Part shown: piece after piece, positions 1-6,744 of the stretch | Numbering within the stretch: position 1 is the first letter of the stretch | Layout of the letters: the number at the start of each line of letters is the position of its first letter | Assembly (NCBI RefSeq): GCF_002798405.1 | Contig: NZ_PGGV01000029.1 | Span: 310,001-374,000 of the forward strand | Source: Glycomyces xiaoerkulensis | GTDB lineage: Bacteria; Actinomycetota; Actinomycetes; Mycobacteriales; Micromonosporaceae | Direction: 5' to 3' | Length of the DNA: 64,000 nt | The notes under the pieces: model-generated | The model's input: only the letters and a program-made list of their open reading frames with translations | What the model was told of the DNA's origin: nothing | Database searches by the model: none | Translations under genes and position numbers: made by a program

Positions 1-2
1 TC

Positions 3-566
3 ATCCTGAACCCGATCCTCGGCGATCGCGTCCTCGGGCCGCTCAACGGTCTCCAATGGGCGATCGTGATATCGGCCTCCAGCGCGGTGGCCATCGCGAT
101 CTGGCGCGCGGTCCGCAAGGAGCCGATCCGCTACGCGCTCAACGGCCTGTTCGGCATCGCACTCGGCGCGTTCCTGGCCTGGCGCAGCGACGACGCCCGC
201 GACTTCTATCTGCCCGGGATCATCCAGGGCGGGATCTACGGGTTCCTCCTGATCGGCTCGGCGCTCATCCGGCACCCCATCATCGGCTGGATCTACGCCG
301 TGGTCGCCCAGGGCGGCAAGAAGGAGTGGCGCGACAACGAGCCGCTGGTGGACGTGCTCAGCAAGATCACCATCCTGTGGGGGGCGGTGTTCCTGGTCAA
401 GAACGCCGGGCGGCTGTGGCTCTACTTCGCCGACATGGACCACGCACTGGGCTATGTGACCCTCTTCGGGGGCTGGCCGGTGACGATCGCGCTGACGGCC
501 TTCACGATTTGGGCGGTGAGGCGCAAAATGAAGGCGGTCCAGGCCGCTGGGGCCGGGACCGCCTGA
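3..566 (+). CDS. DUF3159 membrane protein, 5' end outside window
   Basis: The reading frame is open from base 3, so the N-terminus lies upstream of the window. About 187 residues are visible, with four or five hydrophobic segments (around IALGAFLAW, GIYGFLLIGSALI, ITILWGAVFLV, WPVTIALTAFTIW) and short charged loops. This matches the actinobacterial DUF3159 integral membrane family, often encoded beside paired TrkA regulators, as here. The function is unknown; a link to potassium or ion transport is inferred only from that neighbourhood. A start at 66 is possible in principle, but the uninterrupted upstream frame makes truncation by the window edge more likely. Confidence 0.7.
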   Translation: MLNPILGDRVLGPLNGLQWAIVISASSAVAIAIWRAVRKEPIRYALNGLFGIALGAFLAWRSDDARDFYLPGIIQGGIYGFLLIGSALIRHPIIGWIYAVVAQGGKKEWRDNEPLVDVLSKITILWGAVFLVKNAGRLWLYFADMDHALGYVTLFGGWPVTIALTAFTIWAVRRKMKAVQAAGAGTA

Positions 567-582
567 CAACCTGAGTCGTCGG

Positions 583-1659
583 TCAGCCGATGCTGCAGGT
601 CAGTTCGGGTACGTCGTTGGAACCGCTGTAATTGCCGTTGAACCCGAACGAGGTCGACCCTCCGTTGGAGAGGGTGCTGTTGTAGGACTCGCCGGTGGCG
701 GTGACCGAGGAGCCGGACTGGTCGAGCGTGCCGGACCAGGAGTTGGTGATCTGCTGGTCGCCGTTCCAGTTCCAGCTCACCTCCCAGGTGCCGGAGCCGC
801 CGGTGCTGGTGACCTCGACGTTGGCGGTGAAGCCCGAGCCCCAGTCGTTGGCGATCTGGTAGTCGGCCTCGCAGTCGCCCGATGCGGGCGGATCGGTCGG
901 CTCGGTCGGCTCGGGGTCCGTCGGCTCGGGGTCCGTCGGTTCCGGCTCGGTCGGCTCGGGGTCGGTCGGTTCCGGGTCCGGAGGTGCGCCGTCGCCGAAC
1001 CACACGTCCGAGCAGGAGTAGAAGCTCTGGTCGATGTGGCTGGCCTGCCAGACCACGTAGACCACGTGGTGGCCGGTGCGTCCGGGGGCGCTGACCGGGA
1101 TGTCGACCGCCTCGCCGGGCTCGTAGACGCCGGTCTCCACGACCCGTTCCAGGTCGCCCCAGCCCAGGGGCTGGGTCTCGGCGTCGTAGCCCTGCCGGGT
1201 GACGTACACCCAGTAATAGTCGCCGCCGTGGGTGGCGGTGTCCTCGTAGTGGAGGGTGAAGTTGTTGTTCACCTGCGTGGTGTGCCACGGGCCCGGCTCG
1301 TCGAGCGAGGCGTAGCGGCCGCCCTCGGCGTTGCCGCCGGAGCAGAGCTGACCGTCGGGGATCCGCTGCTCGTGCTGCCCCTGCATGCCTTCGCGCAGGA
1401 GGCCGTTCCAGTTCCACATGGTGTTGGGGTTCTCCTGCCAGGCCTGCCAGCACATGGGGTCCTCGTCCGCCATGTCGGGGTTCTGGTGGTCGTCGCCCCA
1501 CCGGTCCCAGCAGGAGTAGTGGCGGGCGGGCGGCGAGGTGGCGGTGCCGTGAGCCGACGCCGACTGCGTGGTGATGAAGAACGCGGACGTCCCGGCGATC
1601 ACCACGGCGGCCGCCGCCATGATGAGGCCTCTGAGTCGGCCTCTTCTCGATTTGAGCAT
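583..1659 (-). CDS. Secreted AA10 lytic polysaccharide monooxygenase with CBM2
   Basis: A 358-residue secreted copper oxidase expected to cleave chitin or cellulose oxidatively. A Sec signal peptide (RRGR, hydrophobic stretch, ASA) is followed directly by His37, which becomes the N-terminal histidine of the copper brace after cleavage; a second candidate brace histidine lies in TATHGGDYYW. The AA10 domain runs to about residue 220. A Pro-Thr linker of DPEPT units follows, then a CBM2-type cellulose/chitin-binding domain with flanking cysteines and several tryptophans. The start at 1659 has a GGGAG Shine-Dalgarno; the upstream alternative at 1698 would put extra residues before the signal peptide. 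It separates DUF3159 from trkA and so looks like an insertion in that neighbourhood. Substrate choice between chitin and cellulose cannot be read from the sequence. Confidence 0.9.
   Translation of the reverse strand: MLKSRRGRLRGLIMAAAAVVIAGTSAFFITTQSASAHGTATSPPARHYSCWDRWGDDHQNPDMADEDPMCWQAWQENPNTMWNWNGLLREGMQGQHEQRIPDGQLCSGGNAEGGRYASLDEPGPWHTTQVNNNFTLHYEDTATHGGDYYWVYVTRQGYDAETQPLGWGDLERVVETGVYEPGEAVDIPVSAPGRTGHHVVYVVWQASHIDQSFYSCSDVWFGDGAPPDPEPTDPEPTEPEPTDPEPTDPEPTEPTDPPASGDCEADYQIANDWGSGFTANVEVTSTGGSGTWEVSWNWNGDQQITNSWSGTLDQSGSSVTATGESYNSTLSNGGSTSFGFNGNYSGSNDVPELTCSIG
888..985 (-). repeat. Short tandem repeat encoding the Pro-Thr linker
   Basis: Imperfect 15-18 bp units rich in ggctcggggtccgtc encode repeated (T/E)DPEPT/EPEPT blocks linking the LPMO catalytic domain to CBM2. 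Linker length is likely to vary between strains through repeat slippage without shifting the frame. Confidence 0.75.
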
Positions 1660-1700
1660 GGTATCGCTCCCAAGTAAAATGGAAACATTGACAAACATAA

Positions 1701-1729
1701 ATTTATCCTACCCATGCCCGTTATGTCAA
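1701..1729 (-). promoter_or_regulatory. Promoter of the LPMO gene
   Basis: On the minus strand, TTGACA (1729-1724) and ATAAAT (1706-1701) are separated by 17 bp in a conspicuously AT-rich stretch. The position is about 45 bp upstream of the LPMO start. It is close to a vegetative sigma-70-like consensus. Confidence 0.6.
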
Positions 1730-1753
1730 AGAACCCGCGTTGACCAGCGGTTT

Positions 1754-2419
1754 CTACCGGGATTTCCCGAGGATGACCGCTCGCGTCGCGTCCTCGGCAT
1801 CCTCGTTGCAGACGAAAATGAGCTCGTCACCCGCCTCCAGGCTGTCCTCACCACTGGGAGCGATTACCCGCCGACCCCGGATGATCGCCACCAGCGCCAC
1901 GTCGTGCGGCAGCGGCACCTCCGAGACGATCGCGCCCACGTGCGGGGCGTCCTGCGGCAGGGTGATCTCGACCAGGTTCGCCTGGGACTGCCGGAAACTC
2001 ATCAAGCGCACCAGGTCGCCGACGCTCACGGCCTCCTCCACCAGCGCGGCCAGCAGCCGGGGCTTGGACACCGAGACGTCCACGCCCCAGTCCTCGTTGA
2101 ACAGCCACTCGTTCTCGGCCCGGTTGACCCGCGCGACCACCCTCGGCACCGCGAACTCGGTCTTCGCCAGCAGGCTCACCACCAGGTTCACCTTGTCGTC
2201 CCCGGTGGCGGCGACGGCCACGTCGCAGGTCTCCATGTGGGCCTGCCGCAGGTTCTCCAGCTCGCAGGCGTCGGCCAGGAGCCACTCGGCCTCCTCCACC
2301 CGCTCGGGCCGCATCGCCTCGGGCTCGCGCTCGATCAGGAGCACTTGGTGGCCGTTGCCGACCAGCTCCGAGGCGATCGATCGGCCCACGTTGCCGGCCC
2401 CGGCTATCGCCACGCGCAT
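1754..2419 (-). CDS. TrkA-family potassium channel/transport regulator (second copy)
   Basis: A 221-residue cytoplasmic protein with an N-terminal RCK_N Rossmann domain (nucleotide motif IAGAGNVGRSIA at residues 5-16) and a C-terminal RCK_C/TrkA-C domain from about residue 140. Such proteins bind NAD(H)/ATP and gate K+ transport complexes. Its ATG overlaps the stop of the upstream trkA paralogue (ATGA at 2419), so the two are translationally coupled and probably form a heteromeric regulator like mycobacterial CeoB/CeoC. No K+ transporter subunit is adjacent; the APC permease at 9.4 kb is a possible ancestral partner, because that family often sits beside trkA pairs. Confidence 0.88.
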   Translation of the reverse strand: MRVAIAGAGNVGRSIASELVGNGHQVLLIEREPEAMRPERVEEAEWLLADACELENLRQAHMETCDVAVAATGDDKVNLVVSLLAKTEFAVPRVVARVNRAENEWLFNEDWGVDVSVSKPRLLAALVEEAVSVGDLVRLMSFRQSQANLVEITLPQDAPHVGAIVSEVPLPHDVALVAIIRGRRVIAPSGEDSLEAGDELIFVCNEDAEDATRAVILGKSR

Positions 2420-3093
2420 CAGACACCTTCCTGCGGGGGACGCCCCGCGATCGCGGCGACCATGTCGGCCCCGTCGTCTGCCACCAGCATGTACACCTGG
2501 TCACCGTCCTGCAGCACCGTCGAATCCGTGGGGAGGGAGGCCCGCCCGAACCTGGTGATGTAGGCGGCCCGGTGGCCGGTCGCCGCCTCCAGCGAACCCA
2601 GCGGCATGCCGACCCAGCCCTCGTCGAACAGGACCTCGACCATCGACAGCGTCGCGGTCGGGTCGCGCCACAGCGGCGCCTGCTCCTCCGGCAGGAGGTG
2701 GCGCAGCAGCCGGTCGGCGGTCCACCGGACCGTCGCCACGGTAGGGATGCCCAGGCGTTCGTAGACGGTGGCCCGCTGAGGATCGTAGATGCGGGCGATG
2801 ACGTTCTGGACCCCGTAGTGCTCGCGCGCCACCCGCGCGGCGATGATGTTCGAGTTGTCGCCCGAGGAGACCGACACGAACGCGTCGGCCCGCCGGATGC
2901 CGGCCTTGGACAGCACCTCGCGGTCGAAGCCGATGCCCTTGACGGTGGTCTCGTCGAAGTCCGGGCCGAGCCGGCGGAAGGCCTTGGGGTTCTGGTCGAT
3001 CACCCCGACCGTGTGCTCCAGTTCCACCAGGCCGCGCGCCAGCGTCGCGCCGACGCGGCCGCAGCCCATGATCACCACGTGCACCCGGCTCAC
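2419..3093 (-). CDS. TrkA-family potassium regulator (first copy)
   Basis: A 224-residue RCK_N + RCK_C protein. The nucleotide-binding motif IMGCGRVGATLA lies at residues 8-19, with acidic residue D34 at the end of the second strand, typical of NAD-binding TrkA. The C-terminal half carries a TrkA-C domain ending QDGDQVYMLV. It is the first gene of the two-gene unit with the paralogue downstream. The 213-bp gap upstream (3094-3306) separates it from the accessory DUF397/XRE block and holds no gene I can support. Confidence 0.88.
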   Translation of the reverse strand: MSRVHVVIMGCGRVGATLARGLVELEHTVGVIDQNPKAFRRLGPDFDETTVKGIGFDREVLSKAGIRRADAFVSVSSGDNSNIIAARVAREHYGVQNVIARIYDPQRATVYERLGIPTVATVRWTADRLLRHLLPEEQAPLWRDPTATLSMVEVLFDEGWVGMPLGSLEAATGHRAAYITRFGRASLPTDSTVLQDGDQVYMLVADDGADMVAAIAGRPPQEGV

Positions 3094-3306
3094 TCCCTTC
3101 CCGACGTCGAAGCGACCATACCGCGGCGCCCGCCCACCGCTACGGTCACGCTACCGGCTTTCCTGGAGAGCGCTCCGGCATTCGGGTCGGAAACGGGGAC
3201 CTCGGGGTCGAGGGAGAATGCACCCGCCTGAGCACGTGAACGGTCTCGTCGTTGAACTCGACCGGCTCGGACTCTGGACGACCCGCTGGATGCTTGGGGA
3301 TTGAGG

Positions 3307-3807
3307 TCAGGCGGCGGCGAACTCCCGCAGGGAAGCGATCGAGAACTCGCCGTCGATGGACGATTCTCTGAACGCCTTCCACTCGGCAGGGGTGTAGACG
3401 AGGACGTCGCCGCGGGGTTCGTCCGCTGTGCGGACGGCCACCAGGCCGGTGTCGGCGTAACCGATCTCCAGCGCCGCTCCGCCGCCGGTTCCCACCCACA
3501 GCGCCGCGGAGCCGTCGAACGAGCCCTTCAGCGGGTGGACCAGCGACGGTCCGTCGTGAGCGGGTTCCGTCCGCAGAGCCGGGACGCCTTCCCCCACGAC
3601 TGTCTCCACGAACGCCTCGAAGCTCTGGAGCGAAGCGCTGAGGATCGGGCTCTCTTCTCCGAGCTTGCTGTCGCGAAGCTCGACCAAACCGGCGTGAAGT
3701 CGGACCTCGACACAGTTGCTGCTGCCATTGCCCGAGCTGCGGCTCGGCTTCCGCCAAGCCAAGCTGGTCGTGGGGGTCTCGCTGCCCAGCGGCGAACGAA
3801 TCGTCAT
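3307..3807 (-). CDS. Tandem DUF397-domain protein
   Basis: A 166-residue protein with two DUF397-like units. The first spans about residues 12-60 and contains the family hallmark W-R-K-SxxSxxxxxCVEV followed by RDSK. The second (about 105-155) is diverged, with a VYTPAEWKAF ending typical of DUF397. DUF397 proteins are small actinobacterial partners of XRE/DUF5753 regulators, and this gene overlaps the XRE stop codon by 4 bp (ATGA at 3807-3804). Pairs of this kind have been linked to developmental regulation and toxin-antitoxin-like interaction in Streptomyces. The role here, modulating the neighbouring regulator, is inference. Confidence 0.8.
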   Translation of the reverse strand: MTIRSPLGSETPTTSLAWRKPSRSSGNGSSNCVEVRLHAGLVELRDSKLGEESPILSASLQSFEAFVETVVGEGVPALRTEPAHDGPSLVHPLKGSFDGSAALWVGTGGGAALEIGYADTGLVAVRTADEPRGDVLVYTPAEWKAFRESSIDGEFSIASLREFAAA

Positions 3808-4661
3808 TTCTTCACGTCCTTCAATATCTCGCGGATGCACTCGACCGTCCTGGCCTTGTCAAGGGCTTCCTCGTTCCAGAGCGCATCAAAAGTCGCTGTA
3901 AATGAGTCTACGTCAGGGGCTTCGAGGAACTTTGTTACCGCCGATGAGTCGATGCAGACGACCTCGGGAAGCGGCTCTGGAAGTTGGAAGTGGGTGAACT
4001 CCACCGTGATGCCCGCAGCGATGTGCTTCCAGCACTCCTTCGGAAGGATGCGCAGCTCGACGTGCGGCCACTCGATCATATCCAGGAGGTGACTGAACTG
4101 GTCACGCATGAGCTGATCCTCCTCGAACCGCTGGAAGAGAACCGGCTCGTGGACCAGGAAACGGAGGGTCTTGGGCTCCTTGCCGGTGAACACCTGGTGG
4201 CGCATGAGTCGGGCTTCGACGGTCCGCTGGACCTGAAGATCGTCGCCGCTCTCGGGGCCGTGCGAGATGAGTGCTGTCATGTACTCCCTGGTCTGCGTCA
4301 ATCCGGGGAGGGCCGTCAACGCGAGGACGTTGACAGTATGAGCGTTGTCCTCCAGCCACAGGTAGTCCGTGAAGTTTCGATTGATGTACGGCTCGTAGTT
4401 GTCCCACCAGCCTCGCTGCGTCACGTCCTTGGCGAGCCTGAGCATGTCCGCGCGTTGGGTCATGTCTGATACCCCGTAGAGGTCCAGCAATTTCAGAAGA
4501 TCGTCACCAGGAATCGGGTTTTGACCGGATTCAAACTTGCTTACGACGCTCTTCACCCGCCGGAGGTACTCGCCCACCTCCTGGACGGACAAGCCGCTCT
4601 CATCCCTCAGCTCCTTGACGGTCTTGCCCAACCATCGAGCGCGCCATGTTGGCTCGGCCAC
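3804..4661 (-). CDS. XRE/HTH regulator with DUF5753 (Scr1-like)
   Basis: A 285-residue regulator. Residues about 13-60 form an XRE helix-turn-helix (LRDESGLSVQEVGEYL then VSKFESGQ). Residues 85-275 match the DUF5753 ligand/partner-binding domain (TQTREYM, PKTLRFLVHEPVL, ELRILP). It starts with GTG preceded by AGGAG and is encoded upstream of, and translationally coupled to, the DUF397 gene. It is divergent from the small-gene/hemB-like cluster, and a perfect inverted repeat (4768-4785) sits in the shared intergenic region next to the plus-strand promoter. The obvious inference is that it controls that cluster and possibly itself. Confidence 0.88.
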   Translation of the reverse strand: MAEPTWRARWLGKTVKELRDESGLSVQEVGEYLRRVKSVVSKFESGQNPIPGDDLLKLLDLYGVSDMTQRADMLRLAKDVTQRGWWDNYEPYINRNFTDYLWLEDNAHTVNVLALTALPGLTQTREYMTALISHGPESGDDLQVQRTVEARLMRHQVFTGKEPKTLRFLVHEPVLFQRFEEDQLMRDQFSHLLDMIEWPHVELRILPKECWKHIAAGITVEFTHFQLPEPLPEVVCIDSSAVTKFLEAPDVDSFTATFDALWNEEALDKARTVECIREILKDVKK

Positions 4662-4767
4662 GTTCGCTCCTACCTCTCTGGTCGCACACGAGCCATCCTA
4701 CGGATCGGCTGCGGTCGACGACGGCAGCAACCCCTCGGCTTCAGCCAGAGTATCAATCAGCGGAATA

Positions 4768-4785
4768 GTTTCTCTAGTGAGAAAC
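4768..4785. promoter_or_regulatory. Perfect inverted repeat, candidate XRE operator
   Basis: GTTTCTC-TAGT-GAGAAAC is a perfect 7-bp palindrome with a 4-bp spacer. It abuts the -35 box of the plus-strand promoter and lies about 107 bp upstream of the divergent XRE gene. Position and symmetry suggest the binding site of the XRE/DUF5753 protein. Confidence 0.55.
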
Positions 4786-4814
4786 TTGACTCAATACTGA
4801 AACTAAGACATACT
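4786..4814 (+). promoter_or_regulatory. Promoter driving the small-gene/hemB-like cluster
   Basis: TTGACT (4786-4791) and CATACT (4809-4814) are spaced by exactly 17 bp in an AT-rich patch directly after the inverted repeat. The predicted start of transcription is near 4821, where a GTG codon opens a 94-codon reading frame, compatible with a leaderless transcript. Confidence 0.55.
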
Positions 4815-4820
4815 CCTCCT

Positions 4821-5105
4821 GTGCCGCGGATCATGCAGGGGTTTGCCGACAGGGACCTTCACTGTCCGAATCACGGCGCGTTAGAGGTCCGGGCGCTGCT
4901 CATGGGCGGCAGCCGGAAACTGGGGCTCGGCCATCGCCGCCCGGATCGCCCACTCTCCGGGTTCGAGGGGATCAGCGGAGTGCGGGCGCCCTCACAACTC
5001 AACAGGCCATTGACCAGCCGCCATGAGATAGACGGCGGCCCGCCGGGAGACCTGATGTTTGGCGACATGATCTCGGCGGGCCGCACTACCTCCGGCGCAG
5101 CATGA
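4821..5105 (+). CDS. Possible leaderless small ORF, 94 aa, unknown
   Basis: GTG at 4821 lies 7 bp after the -10 box and opens a 94-codon frame ending at 5105, just before the next gene's ribosome binding site. Third positions are mostly G/C, as in neighbouring genes. The translation (MPRIMQGFADRDLHCPNHG at the start) resembles no family I know. The alternative is that 4821-5120 is an untranslated leader containing the hairpin at 5036-5083. A reverse-strand frame over 4871-5122 is less convincing because it would run against the promoter and has no visible ribosome binding site. Confidence 0.3.
   Translation: MPRIMQGFADRDLHCPNHGALEVRALLMGGSRKLGLGHRRPDRPLSGFEGISGVRAPSQLNRPLTSRHEIDGGPPGDLMFGDMISAGRTTSGAA
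5036..5083 (+). promoter_or_regulatory. Inverted repeat upstream of the small-gene operon
   Basis: CGGCCCGCCG (5036-5045) and CGGCGGGCCG (5074-5083) are perfect 10-bp complements separated by 28 bp, ending 37 bp before the ATG at 5121. No U-tract follows. It may be a leader hairpin or a second protein-binding site. A role is not shown by the sequence. Confidence 0.4.
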
Positions 5106-5120
5106 AAGGACCTGTCTCTC

Positions 5121-5492
5121 ATGCATTACCTGGCTCATCCATTCTATGCGCCCGCAGTAGCGCGGGCCAAGACGATTCTCGCGCTCCACCGGCCCCGGCG
5201 TTCGGGCCTGTTCCGGCTCTGGCGATGCGACTGGTGCAACGAACGCTGCGGCCGCGACGGCTGCTCGGCCCGTCGTGCCGCGCTCGCCGTCTACGACGAA
5301 CACGCCGGTGAAAACGAGCGAACCTGGGACCTTGCCTGCGGCCACCTGTTCACGCCCTCAGAGGCGCTGCACGTCACTCCGACAGAAGTGCTCCCGGCCC
5401 TGCCCTCCGAGGCATTCCAACCCCGATCGGCGGAGCCGGTCGGCCGATGGGGGCCGTCGTACCCGGCGGATGCGGAGGCGGTGATCGCTTGA
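5121..5492 (+). CDS. Small cysteine-rich (zinc-ribbon-like) protein, unknown function
   Basis: A 123-residue protein not recognised as a known family. Residues about 34-50 hold a compact cysteine cluster (CDWCNERCGRDGC), suggesting a metal-binding knuckle. A further cysteine-histidine pair (ACGHLF) lies near residue 75. The ATG has an AAAGGA ribosome binding site. Its stop overlaps the TTG start of the next gene (TTGA), so it is the first well-supported member of a tightly coupled run of four small genes. Small Cys-rich proteins of this sort occur in actinobacterial accessory loci beside XRE/DUF397 pairs; the role here is unknown. Confidence 0.55.
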   Translation: MHYLAHPFYAPAVARAKTILALHRPRRSGLFRLWRCDWCNERCGRDGCSARRAALAVYDEHAGENERTWDLACGHLFTPSEALHVTPTEVLPALPSEAFQPRSAEPVGRWGPSYPADAEAVIA

Positions 5493-5764
5493 GCCGCCGC
5501 ACGATCACCATCGACATGACCGAGGTCGCCGGCACCGGACTGCGAGAGGTCCTGGCGCGGCAGACCGCTCCAAGCGAGCTGTACTGCATCGGCATCACCG
5601 CGCACGGATCGGTCGAACTCGGCCCGGCGTTGATCGGCCTCGACGGCGCGGTCTCAGCCCTCTTCGACGACGGCGAGACCGACCGCTGGCTCGACGACGC
5701 GAGTTTGGCCGACCTGCTTGCCAACCTGAGCGTGTTCGTATGCCCGGCAGGGGAGCGGCCGTGA
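5489..5764 (+). CDS. Small protein of unknown function, 91 aa
   Basis: Not recognised. The TTG at 5489 overlaps the preceding stop by 4 bp and has GGAGG about 12 bp upstream, so I prefer it to in-frame starts further upstream that would lie inside the previous gene. The protein is acidic (DDGETDRWLDD near the middle), with no membrane segment or cysteine cluster. Its own stop overlaps the GTG of the next gene. Coupling on both sides argues that it is translated and belongs to the same unit. Confidence 0.5.
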   Translation: MSRRTITIDMTEVAGTGLREVLARQTAPSELYCIGITAHGSVELGPALIGLDGAVSALFDDGETDRWLDDASLADLLANLSVFVCPAGERP

Positions 5765-6318
5765 GCGCACCGACCAACGATACGTGCCCGACCACGTCGC
5801 TGACAGTCGACACCGGCCCCGAACGGGGACTGCGCCTGGCGCTGACTGCCCACCTCGGTGACGGCGCAGTCAGCCTCCACACAGTCGCCGCCTGCCGACG
5901 AATGGTCGGCATGGTCACCGGCATCGGTGCTACCGCGCACCGCGCGCCGCGCATCACGTTCGAGGACCCCTTCGCGGTCCGCCTCGGCGACTACGGCGAA
6001 GCGCTGACGCGGGCCGCCGAAGCGTTCTACCTCGGTGTGGCCGCCATATCGGTCACACGGCACATGATCGGCGAGTTCGAGCTGCCCGGCGGTAGCCGGT
6101 ACCGCCTCTATGCCGACGACCGGGTCCGTGCGGTGAGCATCTGCCGAATCGCACCGACCATGGAGACGCGAAAACGGTTCCTCGCCTCCGGCCTGCACTA
6201 CCGGCGACCGAGGTTCTTCTTTCCGGCCAACTGGACCCGCGAGGACCGGCACCGTGCCCGGACCGCGGTCCGGGTCTCGCGTCGCGCGGCCCTCACACAG
6301 AGGACGCCCGGATGCTGA
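5761..6318 (+). CDS. Protein of unknown function, 185 aa
   Basis: Not recognised. The GTG at 5761 overlaps the previous stop (GTGA) and has AGGGGAG upstream; an in-frame ATG at 5740 is less likely. The body has alternating hydrophobic strands (LTVDTGPERGLRLALTAHL and FELPGGSRYRLYADDRVRAV), suggesting a compact beta-rich fold. The C-terminal third is strongly basic (many Arg, for example HRARTAVRVSRRAA), compatible with nucleic-acid or acidic-partner binding. There are no signal peptide or membrane helices. The end overlaps the next start by 7 bp. Confidence 0.5.
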   Translation: MSAPTNDTCPTTSLTVDTGPERGLRLALTAHLGDGAVSLHTVAACRRMVGMVTGIGATAHRAPRITFEDPFAVRLGDYGEALTRAAEAFYLGVAAISVTRHMIGEFELPGGSRYRLYADDRVRAVSICRIAPTMETRKRFLASGLHYRRPRFFFPANWTREDRHRARTAVRVSRRAALTQRTPGC

Positions 6319-6605
6319 CCGAGCGGGAATTCCTCGATGACTTCTTCATTAAGCACATCGAGGTCGTCTTCAGCGTCTTCGTTCTGCCGCAGCCGATCCG
6401 TGGGGGCGAGGGTCGGTTTCGAGTCACAGCCTACGAGGGCGCGACTCGAACCGCGTGCCACCGGGTGTGCGATTTCCGCATCGGCGACCCGAAAGCGGAC
6501 TGGGCGGAAGGACTGCCCCGTCAGTGGGACCGGGACCTGATCCTCGAACCGGCCCAACGGATCGCGACCGAGCTGCGGAGCGGGACCCGCATCCCTGACG
6601 CCTGA
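6312..6605 (+). CDS. Small protein of unknown function, 97 aa
   Basis: Not recognised. The ATG at 6312 overlaps the previous reading frame. The sequence begins MLTEREFLDDFFIKHIEVVF and ends with a charged helix (EPAQRIATELRSGTR). It is the last of the four coupled small genes; a 139-bp gap follows before the hemB-like gene. No motif gives a function. Confidence 0.5.
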   Translation: MLTEREFLDDFFIKHIEVVFSVFVLPQPIRGGEGRFRVTAYEGATRTACHRVCDFRIGDPKADWAEGLPRQWDRDLILEPAQRIATELRSGTRIPDA

Positions 6606-6707
6606 GCCGGGCCGCCGCTGTATTGGCCCGCTGGCCTGCTGGAGCCGATCCGGCGGCGGCCGCTTCTGCAACTTGTCGGTTCTCCGATACCGATACCCAA
6701 GAAGACC

Positions 6708-6728
6708 TGTTGTGATCGATTGATAACA
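6708..6728. promoter_or_regulatory. Imperfect palindrome upstream of the hemB-like gene
   Basis: TGTTGTG-ATCGAT-TGATAACA is a dyad with one base of asymmetry, 17 bp upstream of the hemB-like ATG in the 139-bp gap 6606-6744. It could be an operator for a regulator that separates the small genes from the tetrapyrrole-like genes. I see no convincing -35/-10 pair here, so read-through from the 4786 promoter is also possible. Confidence 0.3.
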
Positions 6729-6744
6729 CCGAGGAGGGCATCGT

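Noticed and set aside
4871-5122. Minus-strand 83-codon frame upstream of the small genes
   Set aside because: No ribosome binding site, it runs against the predicted promoter, and it overlaps the leader hairpin; no family resemblance.
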